64,000 bases of DNA from an uncultured Alphaproteobacteria bacterium (GCA_902614395.1 CACMKW010000001.1:1-64000); one strand, 5' to 3'. Shown: positions 7,689-17,156, counted from the first letter of the stretch. Notes: generated by a model not told the origin, from the letters alone. Program-made: numbers and translations.

Positions 7689-8705
7689 ATGTTTGCGGGC
7701 GAAGTTGATTTAAAAACTTGGTATAAACCAAAAATAGATAAGAAAACTTTAAAGGAACTTTCTAAGAGATCGGATATCAAAGGTTTATTAGATATATCTA
7801 TATTTATTGTTGCTCTAATATTAAGTGGATATCTATGTATTCTAAGTTGGGGTACTTTATGGTCAATACCTGCTCTTTTGCTTTATGGAAATATTTTCTA
7901 TTGTAAGATCATAAGCATTCAACATGAAACAAATCACGAAACATATTTTAAAACAAGAGCGTTAAATAAATTTTTTTATCATATAACTTCTTTACTCGGT
8001 GGTTTTGAAGCAGTTAGATGGAAGTGGAGTCATTTTCATCACCATACTTACACTATATTTACACATGAAGAGGTATACGATTATGAAAATAATAGTCCAA
8101 AACCAACAGAACCTGTAAGATTTCTTTTAAATTTTTTACCTCTTGGTCCAATAATTAATATTCAAAAAATAAGACATTTTACACATTTTGAAATTATTAA
8201 ACATTCATTTGAGGTAATTACTCCTGTCGTAAAAGTTACAGTACCTGAAAAGGAGATAAAAAAAATTATTAATAGTTCAAGATTATATTTAGGTTTTTGG
8301 TTGCTTGTAATTTTATCTTCAGTTTTGTTAAAATCATGGCTACCAATAATAATGATAATTTTACCACCATTTTATGGTAATACTATATTAATGATATGCG
8401 GCATGACTCAACATGCTGGACTAGCTGATAATATTAAAGATCATAGAAAAAGTACAAGAACCGTTATTATGAATCCTTTTTTTAGTTTTTTGTATTCAAA
8501 TATGGAGTATCATATTGAACACCACATCTTCCCAAAAATACCATGCCATAATTTAAAAAAATTTCATAAAATAGTAAAAAATCAAATGCCAGAACCTCAT
8601 AATGGAATAATTTCTGCTTATAGATCAATAATCCCAGCAATATTTAAGCAATCTAAAGATAAAAATTATTTTATTGATGTGAAGGTTCCAGATACGACAA
8701 TTTAG
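7689..8705 (+). CDS. Membrane di-iron desaturase/hydroxylase, MocD-like (copy 2)
   Basis: Paralogue of the protein at 4247, collinear along its whole length (338 versus 328 residues). Shared blocks include VDL.(K/T)WY.(A/P)(N/K)IDKK at the N-terminus and GMTQHAGL...DHR.STRTV later. All histidine boxes are retained (HETNH, HFHHH, EYHIEHH), so both copies should bind iron. It starts 3 nt after the PanB-like stop and so belongs to the same operon. Two oxygenases served by one reductase and ferredoxin suggest two successive or alternative oxidations of related substrates. Which copy uses which substrate cannot be read from the sequence. Confidence 0.82.
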   Translation: MFAGEVDLKTWYKPKIDKKTLKELSKRSDIKGLLDISIFIVALILSGYLCILSWGTLWSIPALLLYGNIFYCKIISIQHETNHETYFKTRALNKFFYHITSLLGGFEAVRWKWSHFHHHTYTIFTHEEVYDYENNSPKPTEPVRFLLNFLPLGPIINIQKIRHFTHFEIIKHSFEVITPVVKVTVPEKEIKKIINSSRLYLGFWLLVILSSVLLKSWLPIIMIILPPFYGNTILMICGMTQHAGLADNIKDHRKSTRTVIMNPFFSFLYSNMEYHIEHHIFPKIPCHNLKKFHKIVKNQMPEPHNGIISAYRSIIPAIFKQSKDKNYFIDVKVPDTTI

Positions 8706-8731
8706 TCTCTTTTTTTTTACTCAAAATATAC

Positions 8732-8737
8732 TATAAT
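8732..8737 (+). promoter_or_regulatory. Putative -10 box for a leaderless transcript
   Basis: A perfect TATAAT lies 6 nt before the ATG at 8744, and no Shine-Dalgarno is present. With usual spacing, transcription would start on or next to the start codon. A convincing -35 is not visible in the T-rich stretch upstream. Confidence 0.45.
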
Positions 8738-8743
8738 TGGATC

Positions 8744-9748
8744 ATGGAAAATCAACTAAATGATAATGATTTTGGTACAAGAGATAAAAGAGGCCATTGG
8801 AAACCTTTTGGCACAATAAGTATTAACCCACCTAAAGATATATTTTTTAACCCGATAAAATTTTTAAAGTATTTTTTTAAATTTCCTGGAATTTTTTTTC
8901 CATGGACTTTTGTTTTCGCAGCAATAACAGTTGCTACATATCTTTTTTTGACTCCTTCTTTAGAGACAATGAAGACTTTTGAAATAGGATGGATATCCTA
9001 TATATTTTTCAGAAATGCAGTTATTATTTTACTTTGGACAGGCTTCTTTCATTTAAGACTGAAGACACAAGGAACTTCATTTAAATATAATCCGCGACCT
9101 TTGGAAAAAAATAACTCAACATTCCTATTTAATGATCAGACTAAAGATAACCTATTCTATACTTTTTGTAGTGCTATCCCATTATGGACAGCTTATGAAG
9201 TAATTACATTTTGGGCATTTGCAAATCAAATAATCCCCTATGTAAGTTGGGAGGCCTATCCAATATATTGTTGTTTTATGTTCTTTCTTGTCCCGTTTAT
9301 AAGAGACGCACATTTTTACTTAACTCATAGACTATTACACTGGGCACCCCTTTATAAAATTGCCCATAAAGTTCATCACCGTAATACAAATACAGGTGCT
9401 TGGTCTGGTATGTCTATGCATCCAATAGAGCATCTATTATATTTTTCAGGTATTTTAGTACATTGGATTATTCCTTCTCACCCTCTTGTTGCGATGTATC
9501 ATGTTTTTCATGCTGGGCTAGCCCCTACGCCTGGACATACTGGATATGAAAAGATGACTTTCAAAAATGGTGTATCAATACCAACAGGTGATTATATGCA
9601 CTATATTCATCACAAATACTTTGAATGTAATTACTCAGGAGGAAACACTAGCTTTTTAGATAAAATAATGGGTACTTTTCATGATGGATCTGAAGAAGCA
9701 ACAAAAGAAGTAATGGCTCGTATTAAAGACAAAGCGCATTATCTCTAA
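8744..9748 (+). CDS. Sterol desaturase/fatty acid hydroxylase family protein
   Basis: A 334-residue membrane protein of the fatty-acid-hydroxylase (sterol desaturase) superfamily, a di-iron family distinct from the two desaturases upstream. Histidine clusters are HFYLTHR followed by HKVHHRN at about 196-216, HPIEH, and a C-terminal HYIHHKYFECNYSGG. Several hydrophobic segments precede them. The product could hydroxylate a lipid, sterol or hopanoid-like substrate, or act in the same pathway as the neighbouring oxygenases. It stands 38 nt from the previous gene with its own -10-like TATAAT, so independent transcription is possible. Confidence 0.85.
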   Translation: MENQLNDNDFGTRDKRGHWKPFGTISINPPKDIFFNPIKFLKYFFKFPGIFFPWTFVFAAITVATYLFLTPSLETMKTFEIGWISYIFFRNAVIILLWTGFFHLRLKTQGTSFKYNPRPLEKNNSTFLFNDQTKDNLFYTFCSAIPLWTAYEVITFWAFANQIIPYVSWEAYPIYCCFMFFLVPFIRDAHFYLTHRLLHWAPLYKIAHKVHHRNTNTGAWSGMSMHPIEHLLYFSGILVHWIIPSHPLVAMYHVFHAGLAPTPGHTGYEKMTFKNGVSIPTGDYMHYIHHKYFECNYSGGNTSFLDKIMGTFHDGSEEATKEVMARIKDKAHYL

Positions 9749-9780
9749 TCTTATCTTCATAAATTTTAAATTTTATTATA

Positions 9781-10668
9781 TTGATCTTTTCTGTGAGTAA
9801 GGTTGAATTATATAAAGATGTAAAAAATAGTTTAGGCGAAGGTATAACTTGGTCTTCAATTAATCAAAGTTTATTTTGGCTTGATATAAAACCAAAAACA
9901 CTTTTATTCAGAATAAATTTTCAAAGTGAAAAATTAGAAACTTTTGAATTACCTGAATTTGTAACAGCATCATCAATAATTTCAAACAGTGAAATTGCTT
10001 TAGTTTCAAACAACGGAGTAAACAAATTTAATTTTCAAACCAAAAAATATGAAATAATTAAAGAGGTAGAAGAAAATATTTTAACTAATAGATCAAACGA
10101 CGGTGCATCTGATGCAAAAGGAAGACTCTGGTTTGGTACAATGCAAAATAATATTAATCAGGATGGAAGTGCAAAGACTTTAAATACTAAATCTGGAACT
10201 TTATATTGTTTATCAGAAAATAAATTAAACATAGTTGAAACAAATCTTGGTATACCTAATACATTTGTTTGGAGTCCAGATAATACAAAATTTTATTTTG
10301 CTGACTCAACTGAAGGATCATTACTTGAATATAAATTTAATCTAGATGAAGGCAGTTTATCAGATAAAAAAATTTTATTTGATTTTAATAGAGGAGCTCC
10401 AGATGGTTCGACTATTGATAGTGATGGTTTTATTTGGAATTGTCGTTGGGGTGGATCATGTTTAGTGAGAATTGACCCTAAAGGAAGAGTCGATCAAATT
10501 TATGAGCTACCTGTAGAAAATGTCACTAATTGTGTTTTTGGCGGTACTGATCTTAAGACATTATTCATTACTACTGCAAATAATTCTGGCAAAAATCAAT
10601 ATGATGGCAGTTTATTCGCATTAAATGTAAATGTTCCAGGAATTGAAGATTATAAATTTAAAATTTGA
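9781..10668 (+). CDS. SMP-30/gluconolactonase-family sugar lactonase
   Basis: A 295-residue six-bladed beta-propeller lactonase hydrolysing sugar lactones to sugar acids. Family metal-ligand motifs are visible: GEG near residue 20, RSNDGA near 107, GIPNTF near 160 and APDGS near 210. The end matches the usual C-terminal blade (LFITTA..SG). It directly precedes a sugar-acid dehydratase, the normal order in non-phosphorylative sugar oxidation. The start is TTG at 9781; the in-frame GTG at 9793 is an alternative. The upstream gap of 32 nt is very AT-rich. Confidence 0.87.
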   Translation: MIFSVSKVELYKDVKNSLGEGITWSSINQSLFWLDIKPKTLLFRINFQSEKLETFELPEFVTASSIISNSEIALVSNNGVNKFNFQTKKYEIIKEVEENILTNRSNDGASDAKGRLWFGTMQNNINQDGSAKTLNTKSGTLYCLSENKLNIVETNLGIPNTFVWSPDNTKFYFADSTEGSLLEYKFNLDEGSLSDKKILFDFNRGAPDGSTIDSDGFIWNCRWGGSCLVRIDPKGRVDQIYELPVENVTNCVFGGTDLKTLFITTANNSGKNQYDGSLFALNVNVPGIEDYKFKI

Positions 10669-10700
10669 TTTTTTACTTTAATTAGCTAAAACTTTCATTC

Positions 10701-12434
10701 ATGAATAAAAAAAATAAATTTAGATCTTCTAATTGGTATAATTCTAAATCACATAGAAGAGATACATTTATTCACAGAGGTTGGATGCGAAATCAAGGGC
10801 ATCCCAATCACTTATTTGATGGACGTCCTGTAATTGGAATTTGTAATACTTGGTCAGAACTGACACCATGTAATGGTCATTTTAGGGAGATAGCAGAGTC
10901 TGTTAAAAAAGGCGTTTATGAAGCTGGTGGTTTCCCACTTGAATTTCCTGTATTTTCAGCAAGTGAATCTAACTTAAGACCTACAGCTATGTTATTTAGA
11001 AATTTAGCAAGTATGGATGTTGAAGAAGCAATAAGGGGTAATCCAATAGACGGAGTAGTACTATTAATGGGTTGTGATAAAACAACACCTTCATTAATGA
11101 TGGGTGCAGCAAGTGTTGACCTTCCAACAATAGGAGTTTCAGGTGGTCCAATGCTGAATGGTCATCATCAGGGTGAAACTATAGGTTCTGGAACAGGAGT
11201 TTGGAAACTTGATGCTGATTTAAACGCAGGTGTAATTACAGAAGAAGATTTTATTAATGCAGAAATTTCAATGAGCAGATCAAAAGGTAATTGTATGACA
11301 ATGGGTACAGCATCAACAATGGGTTCAATGGTAGAAGCATTAGGAATGTCTCTTCCTGGAAATGCAGCAATTCCAGCAGTTGACTCAAGAAGATACGCAT
11401 TAGCCCATATGTCAGGAAAAAGAATTGTTGAGATGGTTAAAGAAAATATAAATATGTCAAAAATTGTAACAAAAAAATCATTTGAAAATGCAATAAAAGT
11501 TAATGGTGCAATAGGTGGTTCAACAAATGCTGTTATACATTTAGCGGCTATTGCAGGAAGAATGGAAATAGATCTCGAATTAGAAGATTGGAATAAGTGT
11601 GGAGAGGGAATTCCAACACTTGTAAATCTTCAACCTTCTGGAAAATATTTAATGGAAGATTTTTACTATGCTGGTGGAGTTCCTGTTGTAATAAAGAGAT
11701 TACTTGAAAAAAAATTATTAGATGAAAATGTATTAACTGTAAATGGAAAAACTATTGGCGAAAATAACAAAGACGCTAAATGTTGGAATAATGAAGTTAT
11801 AAAAGAATTTGATAATCCATTAACAAAAAATGGAGGAATTAAAATTCTTAAAGGAAACATTGCACCAAATGGCGCAATTATTAAACCATCTGCTGCATCA
11901 CCAGAATTAATGAAACATACTGGAAAAGCGGTTGTCTTTGAAAGTGTAGAAGAATTTCATGAAAAAATTGATGATCCAAATTTAGAGGTAGATGAAAACT
12001 CAATATTAGTTTTGAAAAATTGTGGACCAAAAGGTTATCCAGGTATGGCAGAAGTTGGAAATATGCGTCTTCCACAAAAACTTTTAAAGAAAGGTGTAAG
12101 AGACATGATTAGGATATCTGATGCTAGAATGAGTGGAACAGCATACGGAACAGTAATCCTACATACTGCTCCTGAGGCAGCTGTAAAAGGCCCTTTAGCA
12201 GCGGTTCAAAATGGTGATCTAATTGAAATAGATGTCAATCAAGGTACTATGAACTTAAGTGTTGATGAAGAAACTATTAAAAATCGTTTAGATAATTATA
12301 ATCCAATTTTACCTGAAATTTCTGGAGGTTATCAAAAGATGTATATAGATCATGTTATGCAAGCTGATAAAGGTGCAGATCTTGATTTTCTAATTGGCAA
12401 AAGAGGAGCAGAGGTAAAAAGACATAGTCATTAA
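10701..12434 (+). CDS. IlvD/Edd-family sugar-acid dehydratase
   Basis: A 577-residue [2Fe-2S], Mg-dependent dehydratase forming a 2-keto-3-deoxy sugar acid. The cluster cysteines are Cys57 (PCNGHF), Cys125 (MGCDKTTP) and one at about 198 (GNCMTMGTAST). The C-terminal beta-barrel motif NCGPKGYPGMAE is also present. The length, the N-terminal RGWMRNQG and the cysteine contexts match L-arabinonate/xylonate-type dehydratases better than branched-chain DHAD or phosphogluconate dehydratase. Following the lactonase by 32 nt, it is the likely second step of a sugar-acid route. No 2-keto-3-deoxy-acid aldolase or dehydratase is seen in the window, so the pathway end is elsewhere or unconventional. Confidence 0.88.
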   Translation: MNKKNKFRSSNWYNSKSHRRDTFIHRGWMRNQGHPNHLFDGRPVIGICNTWSELTPCNGHFREIAESVKKGVYEAGGFPLEFPVFSASESNLRPTAMLFRNLASMDVEEAIRGNPIDGVVLLMGCDKTTPSLMMGAASVDLPTIGVSGGPMLNGHHQGETIGSGTGVWKLDADLNAGVITEEDFINAEISMSRSKGNCMTMGTASTMGSMVEALGMSLPGNAAIPAVDSRRYALAHMSGKRIVEMVKENINMSKIVTKKSFENAIKVNGAIGGSTNAVIHLAAIAGRMEIDLELEDWNKCGEGIPTLVNLQPSGKYLMEDFYYAGGVPVVIKRLLEKKLLDENVLTVNGKTIGENNKDAKCWNNEVIKEFDNPLTKNGGIKILKGNIAPNGAIIKPSAASPELMKHTGKAVVFESVEEFHEKIDDPNLEVDENSILVLKNCGPKGYPGMAEVGNMRLPQKLLKKGVRDMIRISDARMSGTAYGTVILHTAPEAAVKGPLAAVQNGDLIEIDVNQGTMNLSVDEETIKNRLDNYNPILPEISGGYQKMYIDHVMQADKGADLDFLIGKRGAEVKRHSH

Positions 12435-12463
12435 TTTTAAAAAATTAGAAAGATTAGTTGTAA

Positions 12464-13507
12464 ATGAATAGTAATTTTAATCCGTTATCTGCTGAAGAAT
12501 TAGTTTCCAGAATAAATAAAATTCCAAGAGTTCAATTAGCTCAACTTCCAACTGTTCTTGAATATGCTCCTAATATTTCTAAGGAGCTAAATATAAATCT
12601 ATTTATAAAAAGAGATGATTGCACAGCTCTAGCTTTTGGAGGCAACAAAACAAGACATCTAGAATTTATAATGGCTAAAACTTTATCTGGAGAGTATGAT
12701 TGTATTTTAACTGGAGCCGCCTCCCAATCAAATTTTTGTCGTCAAGCAGTAGCTGCAGCAAATAAATTAAATTTAGATAGTTATTTAGTATTGATGCACG
12801 GAATAAAAGGTAAATTAATGCAAGGTAATTTTTTATTGTATAATATTTTAGGAGCAAACGTTGAGGTAGTTGATGGAGAAAATTTAGAAGAAATACCAAA
12901 ACATCTTGATAGAAAATATAATCAGTTAATAAAAGAGGGTCGAAAACCTTTACTAATATACGGTGGATTTGGAAAAGAAGATACAACCCTTGCTGGAATT
13001 AGTTATGCAAATGCTATGGCTGAAATTGATTTGCAAATGAAAGAACAAAATTTTATGGCAGATCATTTATTTGTTACGGCTGCTAATATGACACAAGCAG
13101 GCTGTGAGTTAGGAGCTAAAATATTAAATTGGCCAACTCGTATCCAAGGCATTTCGCCTGTTTATTGGGAGATGAATATTAAAAAAGATATTGCTAGGAT
13201 TTGTAATGAAGGAGCTAAGCTACTTGATGTAAATATAAAATTTAATCACGAAATGATCAATCATGACAATACTTATGTAGGTGAAAAGTATGGCGCTACT
13301 ACAAAAGCAGGAATAGAGGCTATGAAGCTTTTAGCAAATAAAGAATCTATAATTTTAGATCCAGTTTATACTTCGAAAGGTTTTGCTGCTCTTATTGATT
13401 ATGTTCAAAAAGGTATTATTAAAAAAGGCGATAATGTAATTTTTATATATACAGGTGGGAGTCCAGCAGTATTTGCATATAATGAAGATATAAATAATCC
13501 AAAATAG
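12464..13507 (+). CDS. PLP enzyme of the D-cysteine desulfhydrase/ACC deaminase family
   Basis: A 347-residue fold-type II PLP enzyme. The Schiff-base lysine is Lys62 in FGGNKTRHLEF; the preceding KRDDCTALAFGG is diagnostic of the D-cysteine desulfhydrase/ACC deaminase/cysteate sulfo-lyase group. SQSNFCRQAVAAANKL and the C-terminal YTGGSPAVFAY (phosphate-binding loop and end) fit. Family members release ammonia with either sulfide, sulfite or 2-oxobutyrate, and the sequence alone does not separate these reactions. It lies 29 nt after the dehydratase, so it may belong to this operon, yet no sulfonate or cyclopropane genes are near. Confidence 0.8.
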   Translation: MNSNFNPLSAEELVSRINKIPRVQLAQLPTVLEYAPNISKELNINLFIKRDDCTALAFGGNKTRHLEFIMAKTLSGEYDCILTGAASQSNFCRQAVAAANKLNLDSYLVLMHGIKGKLMQGNFLLYNILGANVEVVDGENLEEIPKHLDRKYNQLIKEGRKPLLIYGGFGKEDTTLAGISYANAMAEIDLQMKEQNFMADHLFVTAANMTQAGCELGAKILNWPTRIQGISPVYWEMNIKKDIARICNEGAKLLDVNIKFNHEMINHDNTYVGEKYGATTKAGIEAMKLLANKESIILDPVYTSKGFAALIDYVQKGIIKKGDNVIFIYTGGSPAVFAYNEDINNPK

Positions 13508-13552
13508 TTATTAGAGAATAAAAAAAATCTTGAGTTAATTTATTATTATAAT

Positions 13553-14923
13553 TTAAATATCAAATATTTTACCTGGATTTAAAATATTATTTGGGTCAAA
13601 ACTTTTCTTAATTAATTTCATTAAAGGAATGTTATCTGGGTGTTGCCTTAATAAATATTCTTTTTTTTGAAGACCTATTCCGTGTTCCCCTGTTATTGTT
13701 CCGCCCATTTTTAGAGCTTTATCAATTAATTTATCACTAAACTTCCTTATATATTGATATTCATTATCTTTGTTAGGGTCATAGACAATAGTTACATGAA
13801 AATTTCCATCACCTACGTGACCAACCATAGGAGCTTTTAGGCCAGTACCTTGAAGCTCATTTTCTGCAAATTTAATACAATCAACAATATTTGAAATAGG
13901 TACGCAAACATCAGTAGCGTAAACTCTTATATTATCTCCTTGTGCTTTAACTGAATAATAAACGTTATGTCTTGCTTTCCAAATTTTATTTCTTTCCTCT
14001 GTGTTAACTGCCCATTTAAACTCACTACCATTATTATTTTTAGAAATCCCCTCAACTACATCAATAGATTCTTTATTTGAAATTTCACTTCCATGAAATT
14101 CATAAAAAAGTGTTGGTAAAATCTCTAGATTCTCTAGTTTAGAATACTTTATACTTATATCCATCTGATCTTTATTTAACAACTCTACTCTAGCAATTGG
14201 TACCCCGTATTGGATAATTTCTTGAGCAGTTAAAACAGCTGAGTCAAGATCTGGAAATTGACATACAGCGCTCATTATACTTTCAGGTATAGGCGATAAT
14301 CTAAGGTGAACCTCAGTAATTATTCCAAGTGTACCTTCAGAACCAACAAAAAGATTAGTCAAATTATAACCTGCAGAAGTTTTTTTTGCTCTTGTACCTG
14401 TTTTTATTATATCGCCATTTGCTAAAACTACAGTTAGACCTAGAACGGTTGTTCTCATTGTTCCGTATTTTACAGCCATTGTTCCTGATGCAGAGCAAGC
14501 AGTCATACCACCCAAAGATGCATTAGCACCAGGATCAATAGGAAAAAATACCCCTTTATCTTTAAGTGTTTCATTAAGTTGTTCACGAGATACATTGGCC
14601 TGAACCCGACAATCAAAATCATGCTCATTGATTGAAATTATTTTATTAAAATTTTCCATTGATATTGTAAAACCTTCTTCATTACCTACTACATGACCTT
14701 CTAGTGATGTCCCTGTTCCATAGGCAGTTACTGGTACTTTGAATTCGTTACAAATTTTTAGTATTTTTGAAAGCTCCTCATTATTTTTTGGAAATAAAAC
14801 TGCTCTAGGTAAGATAGGATCATAGGCATCTTCACCTTTAGCGTGATTATTTCTAACACTTTCTGAAAATGATATTCTTTCTTGTAAAAGCTCTTTCAAA
14901 TTGTCTAATAATCCTCTATCCAT
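13553..14923 (-). CDS. FAD-linked D-lactate/glycolate dehydrogenase (Dld/GlcD-like)
   Basis: A 456-residue FAD-dependent 2-hydroxyacid dehydrogenase. The FAD-binding PCMH domain covers roughly residues 30-215 (AYGTGTSLEGH, GGMTACSASGTMAVKYGTMR, NLFVGSEGTLGIITEV), and the C-terminal oxidase domain ends with HVGDGNFH and GEHGIGLQKKEYL. This pattern is closest to cytochrome-linked D-lactate dehydrogenase; GlcD and D-2-hydroxyglutarate dehydrogenase are related alternatives. No signal peptide or Fe-S motif is present. It is divergent from the Ldh-family gene, with 33 nt between starts, so the two likely share a control region and act on hydroxyacids of opposite configuration or type. Confidence 0.87.
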   Translation of the reverse strand: MDRGLLDNLKELLQERISFSESVRNNHAKGEDAYDPILPRAVLFPKNNEELSKILKICNEFKVPVTAYGTGTSLEGHVVGNEEGFTISMENFNKIISINEHDFDCRVQANVSREQLNETLKDKGVFFPIDPGANASLGGMTACSASGTMAVKYGTMRTTVLGLTVVLANGDIIKTGTRAKKTSAGYNLTNLFVGSEGTLGIITEVHLRLSPIPESIMSAVCQFPDLDSAVLTAQEIIQYGVPIARVELLNKDQMDISIKYSKLENLEILPTLFYEFHGSEISNKESIDVVEGISKNNNGSEFKWAVNTEERNKIWKARHNVYYSVKAQGDNIRVYATDVCVPISNIVDCIKFAENELQGTGLKAPMVGHVGDGNFHVTIVYDPNKDNEYQYIRKFSDKLIDKALKMGGTITGEHGIGLQKKEYLLRQHPDNIPLMKLIKKSFDPNNILNPGKIFDI

Positions 14924-14956
14924 TCACTAATAATATTAAATATTAAAGAAAAGTAA

Positions 14957-15955
14957 ATGAATACAATTCCTTTAAAATTAGAAAAAATATATGAATTAGC
15001 TTATGAAGCACTTACAAAACATGGCTGTGATCATTTAAATGCTGATTGTGTTGCTACAACGGTAACTAATGCAGAGAGAGATGGAAGTGTTTCTCATGGT
15101 TTATTTAGAATTCCAGGGTATGTAGCTTCTTTAAAAAGTAAAAAAGTAAATGCTATTTCTCGACCTACTAGTAATTATCTTACACAAAATGCTATTCGTG
15201 TTGATGGGGATTATGGTTTCGCTCCAGTAGGAATAAAAGTTGGTTTACCTGAATTAATAAAAACTTCAAATAAACATGGAGTTGGTGTATTAACAATTGC
15301 TAATACCCACCACTTTGCTGCCTTGTGGCATGAGACTGAAGCTTTAGCAGAAAATAATTTAATTGGTATTGCTTGTACGGCATACAAACCAAGTGTAGCG
15401 CCAGCCGGTGCAAAAAAACCACTATTTGGAACTAATCCAATTTCATTTGCATGGCCAAGAAAAAATAATACTCCTGTTGTTTATGACATGGCAACTTCTA
15501 CAATGGCCATGGGTGAGGTTCAGGTTGCAGCTAGAGATGGTCACAAAGTACCATTTGGAACAGGATTAAATAAAGATGGTGAAAAAACTGATGACCCAAA
15601 TCAAATAGCAAATGGAGGAGTGCTTCTGACTTTTGGTGATTATAAAGGTTCCGCTATAGCTATGATGATTGAATTACTATCTGCTGGACTAGTTGGAGAT
15701 TTATTTAGTTTTGAAGCAAAAAAAGAGGATAACAATGATGGAGGCCCAGCACGAGGAGGTGAATTTATTATGGCTTTATCTCCAGAACTAATTGCAGGAA
15801 AAGATTGGAACGAACATGCCGAAAAATTTTTTGAAGAAATGACATCATTAGACGGCGTGCGTTTACCTGGACAAAGAAGACATACTAATAGAGAAGATAA
15901 AGGTCCAAGAAATATCAATTCAGAACTCATAGAAAAAATAAAGAGTCTAATCTAA
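14957..15955 (+). CDS. Malate/L-lactate dehydrogenase-family (Ldh) oxidoreductase
   Basis: A 332-residue NAD(P)-dependent member of the MDH/LDH type-2 family (ureidoglycolate, diketogulonate and L-sulfolactate dehydrogenases and relatives). Family blocks are DGSVSHGLFRIPGYV, TIANTHHFAALWHETE, GTNPISFAWP and YKGSAIAMMIELLSAGL near residue 235. The end carries RLPGQRR. It begins a plus-strand operon continuing into a serine hydrolase 7 nt downstream and then a DMT permease. Placed beside a sugar lactonase and dehydratase, it may reduce or oxidise a keto/hydroxy sugar acid; the exact substrate is not visible. Confidence 0.86.
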   Translation: MNTIPLKLEKIYELAYEALTKHGCDHLNADCVATTVTNAERDGSVSHGLFRIPGYVASLKSKKVNAISRPTSNYLTQNAIRVDGDYGFAPVGIKVGLPELIKTSNKHGVGVLTIANTHHFAALWHETEALAENNLIGIACTAYKPSVAPAGAKKPLFGTNPISFAWPRKNNTPVVYDMATSTMAMGEVQVAARDGHKVPFGTGLNKDGEKTDDPNQIANGGVLLTFGDYKGSAIAMMIELLSAGLVGDLFSFEAKKEDNNDGGPARGGEFIMALSPELIAGKDWNEHAEKFFEEMTSLDGVRLPGQRRHTNREDKGPRNINSELIEKIKSLI

Positions 15956-15962
15956 TCCATTT

Positions 15963-17156
15963 ATGGATAATATTAGATTAGATTTTCAAAAACATATTGA
16001 TGATGGAAGATGTAATGGTGCTGAATGGATAATAAATCATAAAAATAATATTTATCATGAAGCAATCGGATTTAATGATTTAGTTAAAAAAAATAAACTT
16101 AAAAAAAATTCCTTTTATAGAATTTGGTCTATGACTAAACCAATAGTTGGTTTTGCAGCAATGCAGTTAATAGAAAAAAATTTCTTATCTCTTGATGATA
16201 CTATAGATAAATATTTACCTAATTTCAAAAATCTAAAAAAACTAAAATCATTAACTAGTAAATTAGACGATACTATAAAAATAGATAGAACCCCAACAGT
16301 AAGACAACTTTTACAACATACAGCAGGCTTTACTTATAATAGTAGTAATAATTTTTTAGCTGAAGCTTATGAAGAAAAGATGTTGTTTCACTCATCTTCT
16401 AGAAGTTTAGAAGAAGAAATTGATAACATTTCTGGATTACCACTACTTTATGAACCAGGATTAGAATGGCATTATTCTATTTCTATAGATATATTAGCCA
16501 GAATTCTAGAAGTTGTAACAAAAGATAAGTTATTAAATATTTTAAAAGAGAATATCTTTTGTCCATTAGAAATGAACGATACAAATTTTTCTATTAGTGA
16601 AGATAAAAATAAAAATTTAGTTGAAACTTTTGAATATAATAGTGTTAAATCAAAATTAACTGACTTAACTTTGGCTTCAAGAAAACTAATTTTATATGGA
16701 TACCCTGCAAATAATGAAAATTACTGTAGGGGTGGACATGGTTTATTTTCAACTGCTACAGATTATATTAAATTTGCTACGATGCTTATTAATGGAAAAG
16801 ATAAAAATGCTAAACCATTGGTAAATATGGAAACTCTTCAATCTATGCGTCGTAATTCATTAGATAGAAACTTATTGCCCATAGAAATAACATCAACAAA
16901 TACAATCAAAGATGAAAATTATGAAAATGATTTAGCTGGATATGGATGGGGCCTAGGATTTAGAGTTTTGATGAATAATACTCCACAAAACAAATTTGGT
17001 GTTATGGGTGAATTTGGTTGGTCAGGATACGCAGCTACGTATTTTTTAGTTGATCCAATTAATGATTTATCTGCAGTCTTAATGATGCAAATTTTAGATG
17101 CCGAGAAAAATATTAAAAAAGACTTTTATAATAATATTTTCAAAAATCTAAAATGA
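15963..17156 (+). CDS. Serine hydrolase, class C beta-lactamase/esterase-like
   Basis: A 397-residue protein of the beta-lactamase (AmpC/DD-peptidase/EstB) superfamily. The nucleophile motif SxxK is Ser57-Met-Thr-Lys60 in RIWSMTKP, followed by the DTIDKYLPNF and LLQHTAGFTY blocks typical of the esterase branch. The second motif reads HYSIS, keeping Tyr but with Ile instead of Asn at YxN, which argues for an esterase or lactonase over a beta-lactamase. The third region is GEFGWSGYAATYFLVDP. No signal peptide is seen, so it is probably cytosolic. It lies between a dehydrogenase and a DMT permease and overlaps the latter by ATGA. Confidence 0.83.
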   Translation: MDNIRLDFQKHIDDGRCNGAEWIINHKNNIYHEAIGFNDLVKKNKLKKNSFYRIWSMTKPIVGFAAMQLIEKNFLSLDDTIDKYLPNFKNLKKLKSLTSKLDDTIKIDRTPTVRQLLQHTAGFTYNSSNNFLAEAYEEKMLFHSSSRSLEEEIDNISGLPLLYEPGLEWHYSISIDILARILEVVTKDKLLNILKENIFCPLEMNDTNFSISEDKNKNLVETFEYNSVKSKLTDLTLASRKLILYGYPANNENYCRGGHGLFSTATDYIKFATMLINGKDKNAKPLVNMETLQSMRRNSLDRNLLPIEITSTNTIKDENYENDLAGYGWGLGFRVLMNNTPQNKFGVMGEFGWSGYAATYFLVDPINDLSAVLMMQILDAEKNIKKDFYNNIFKNLK

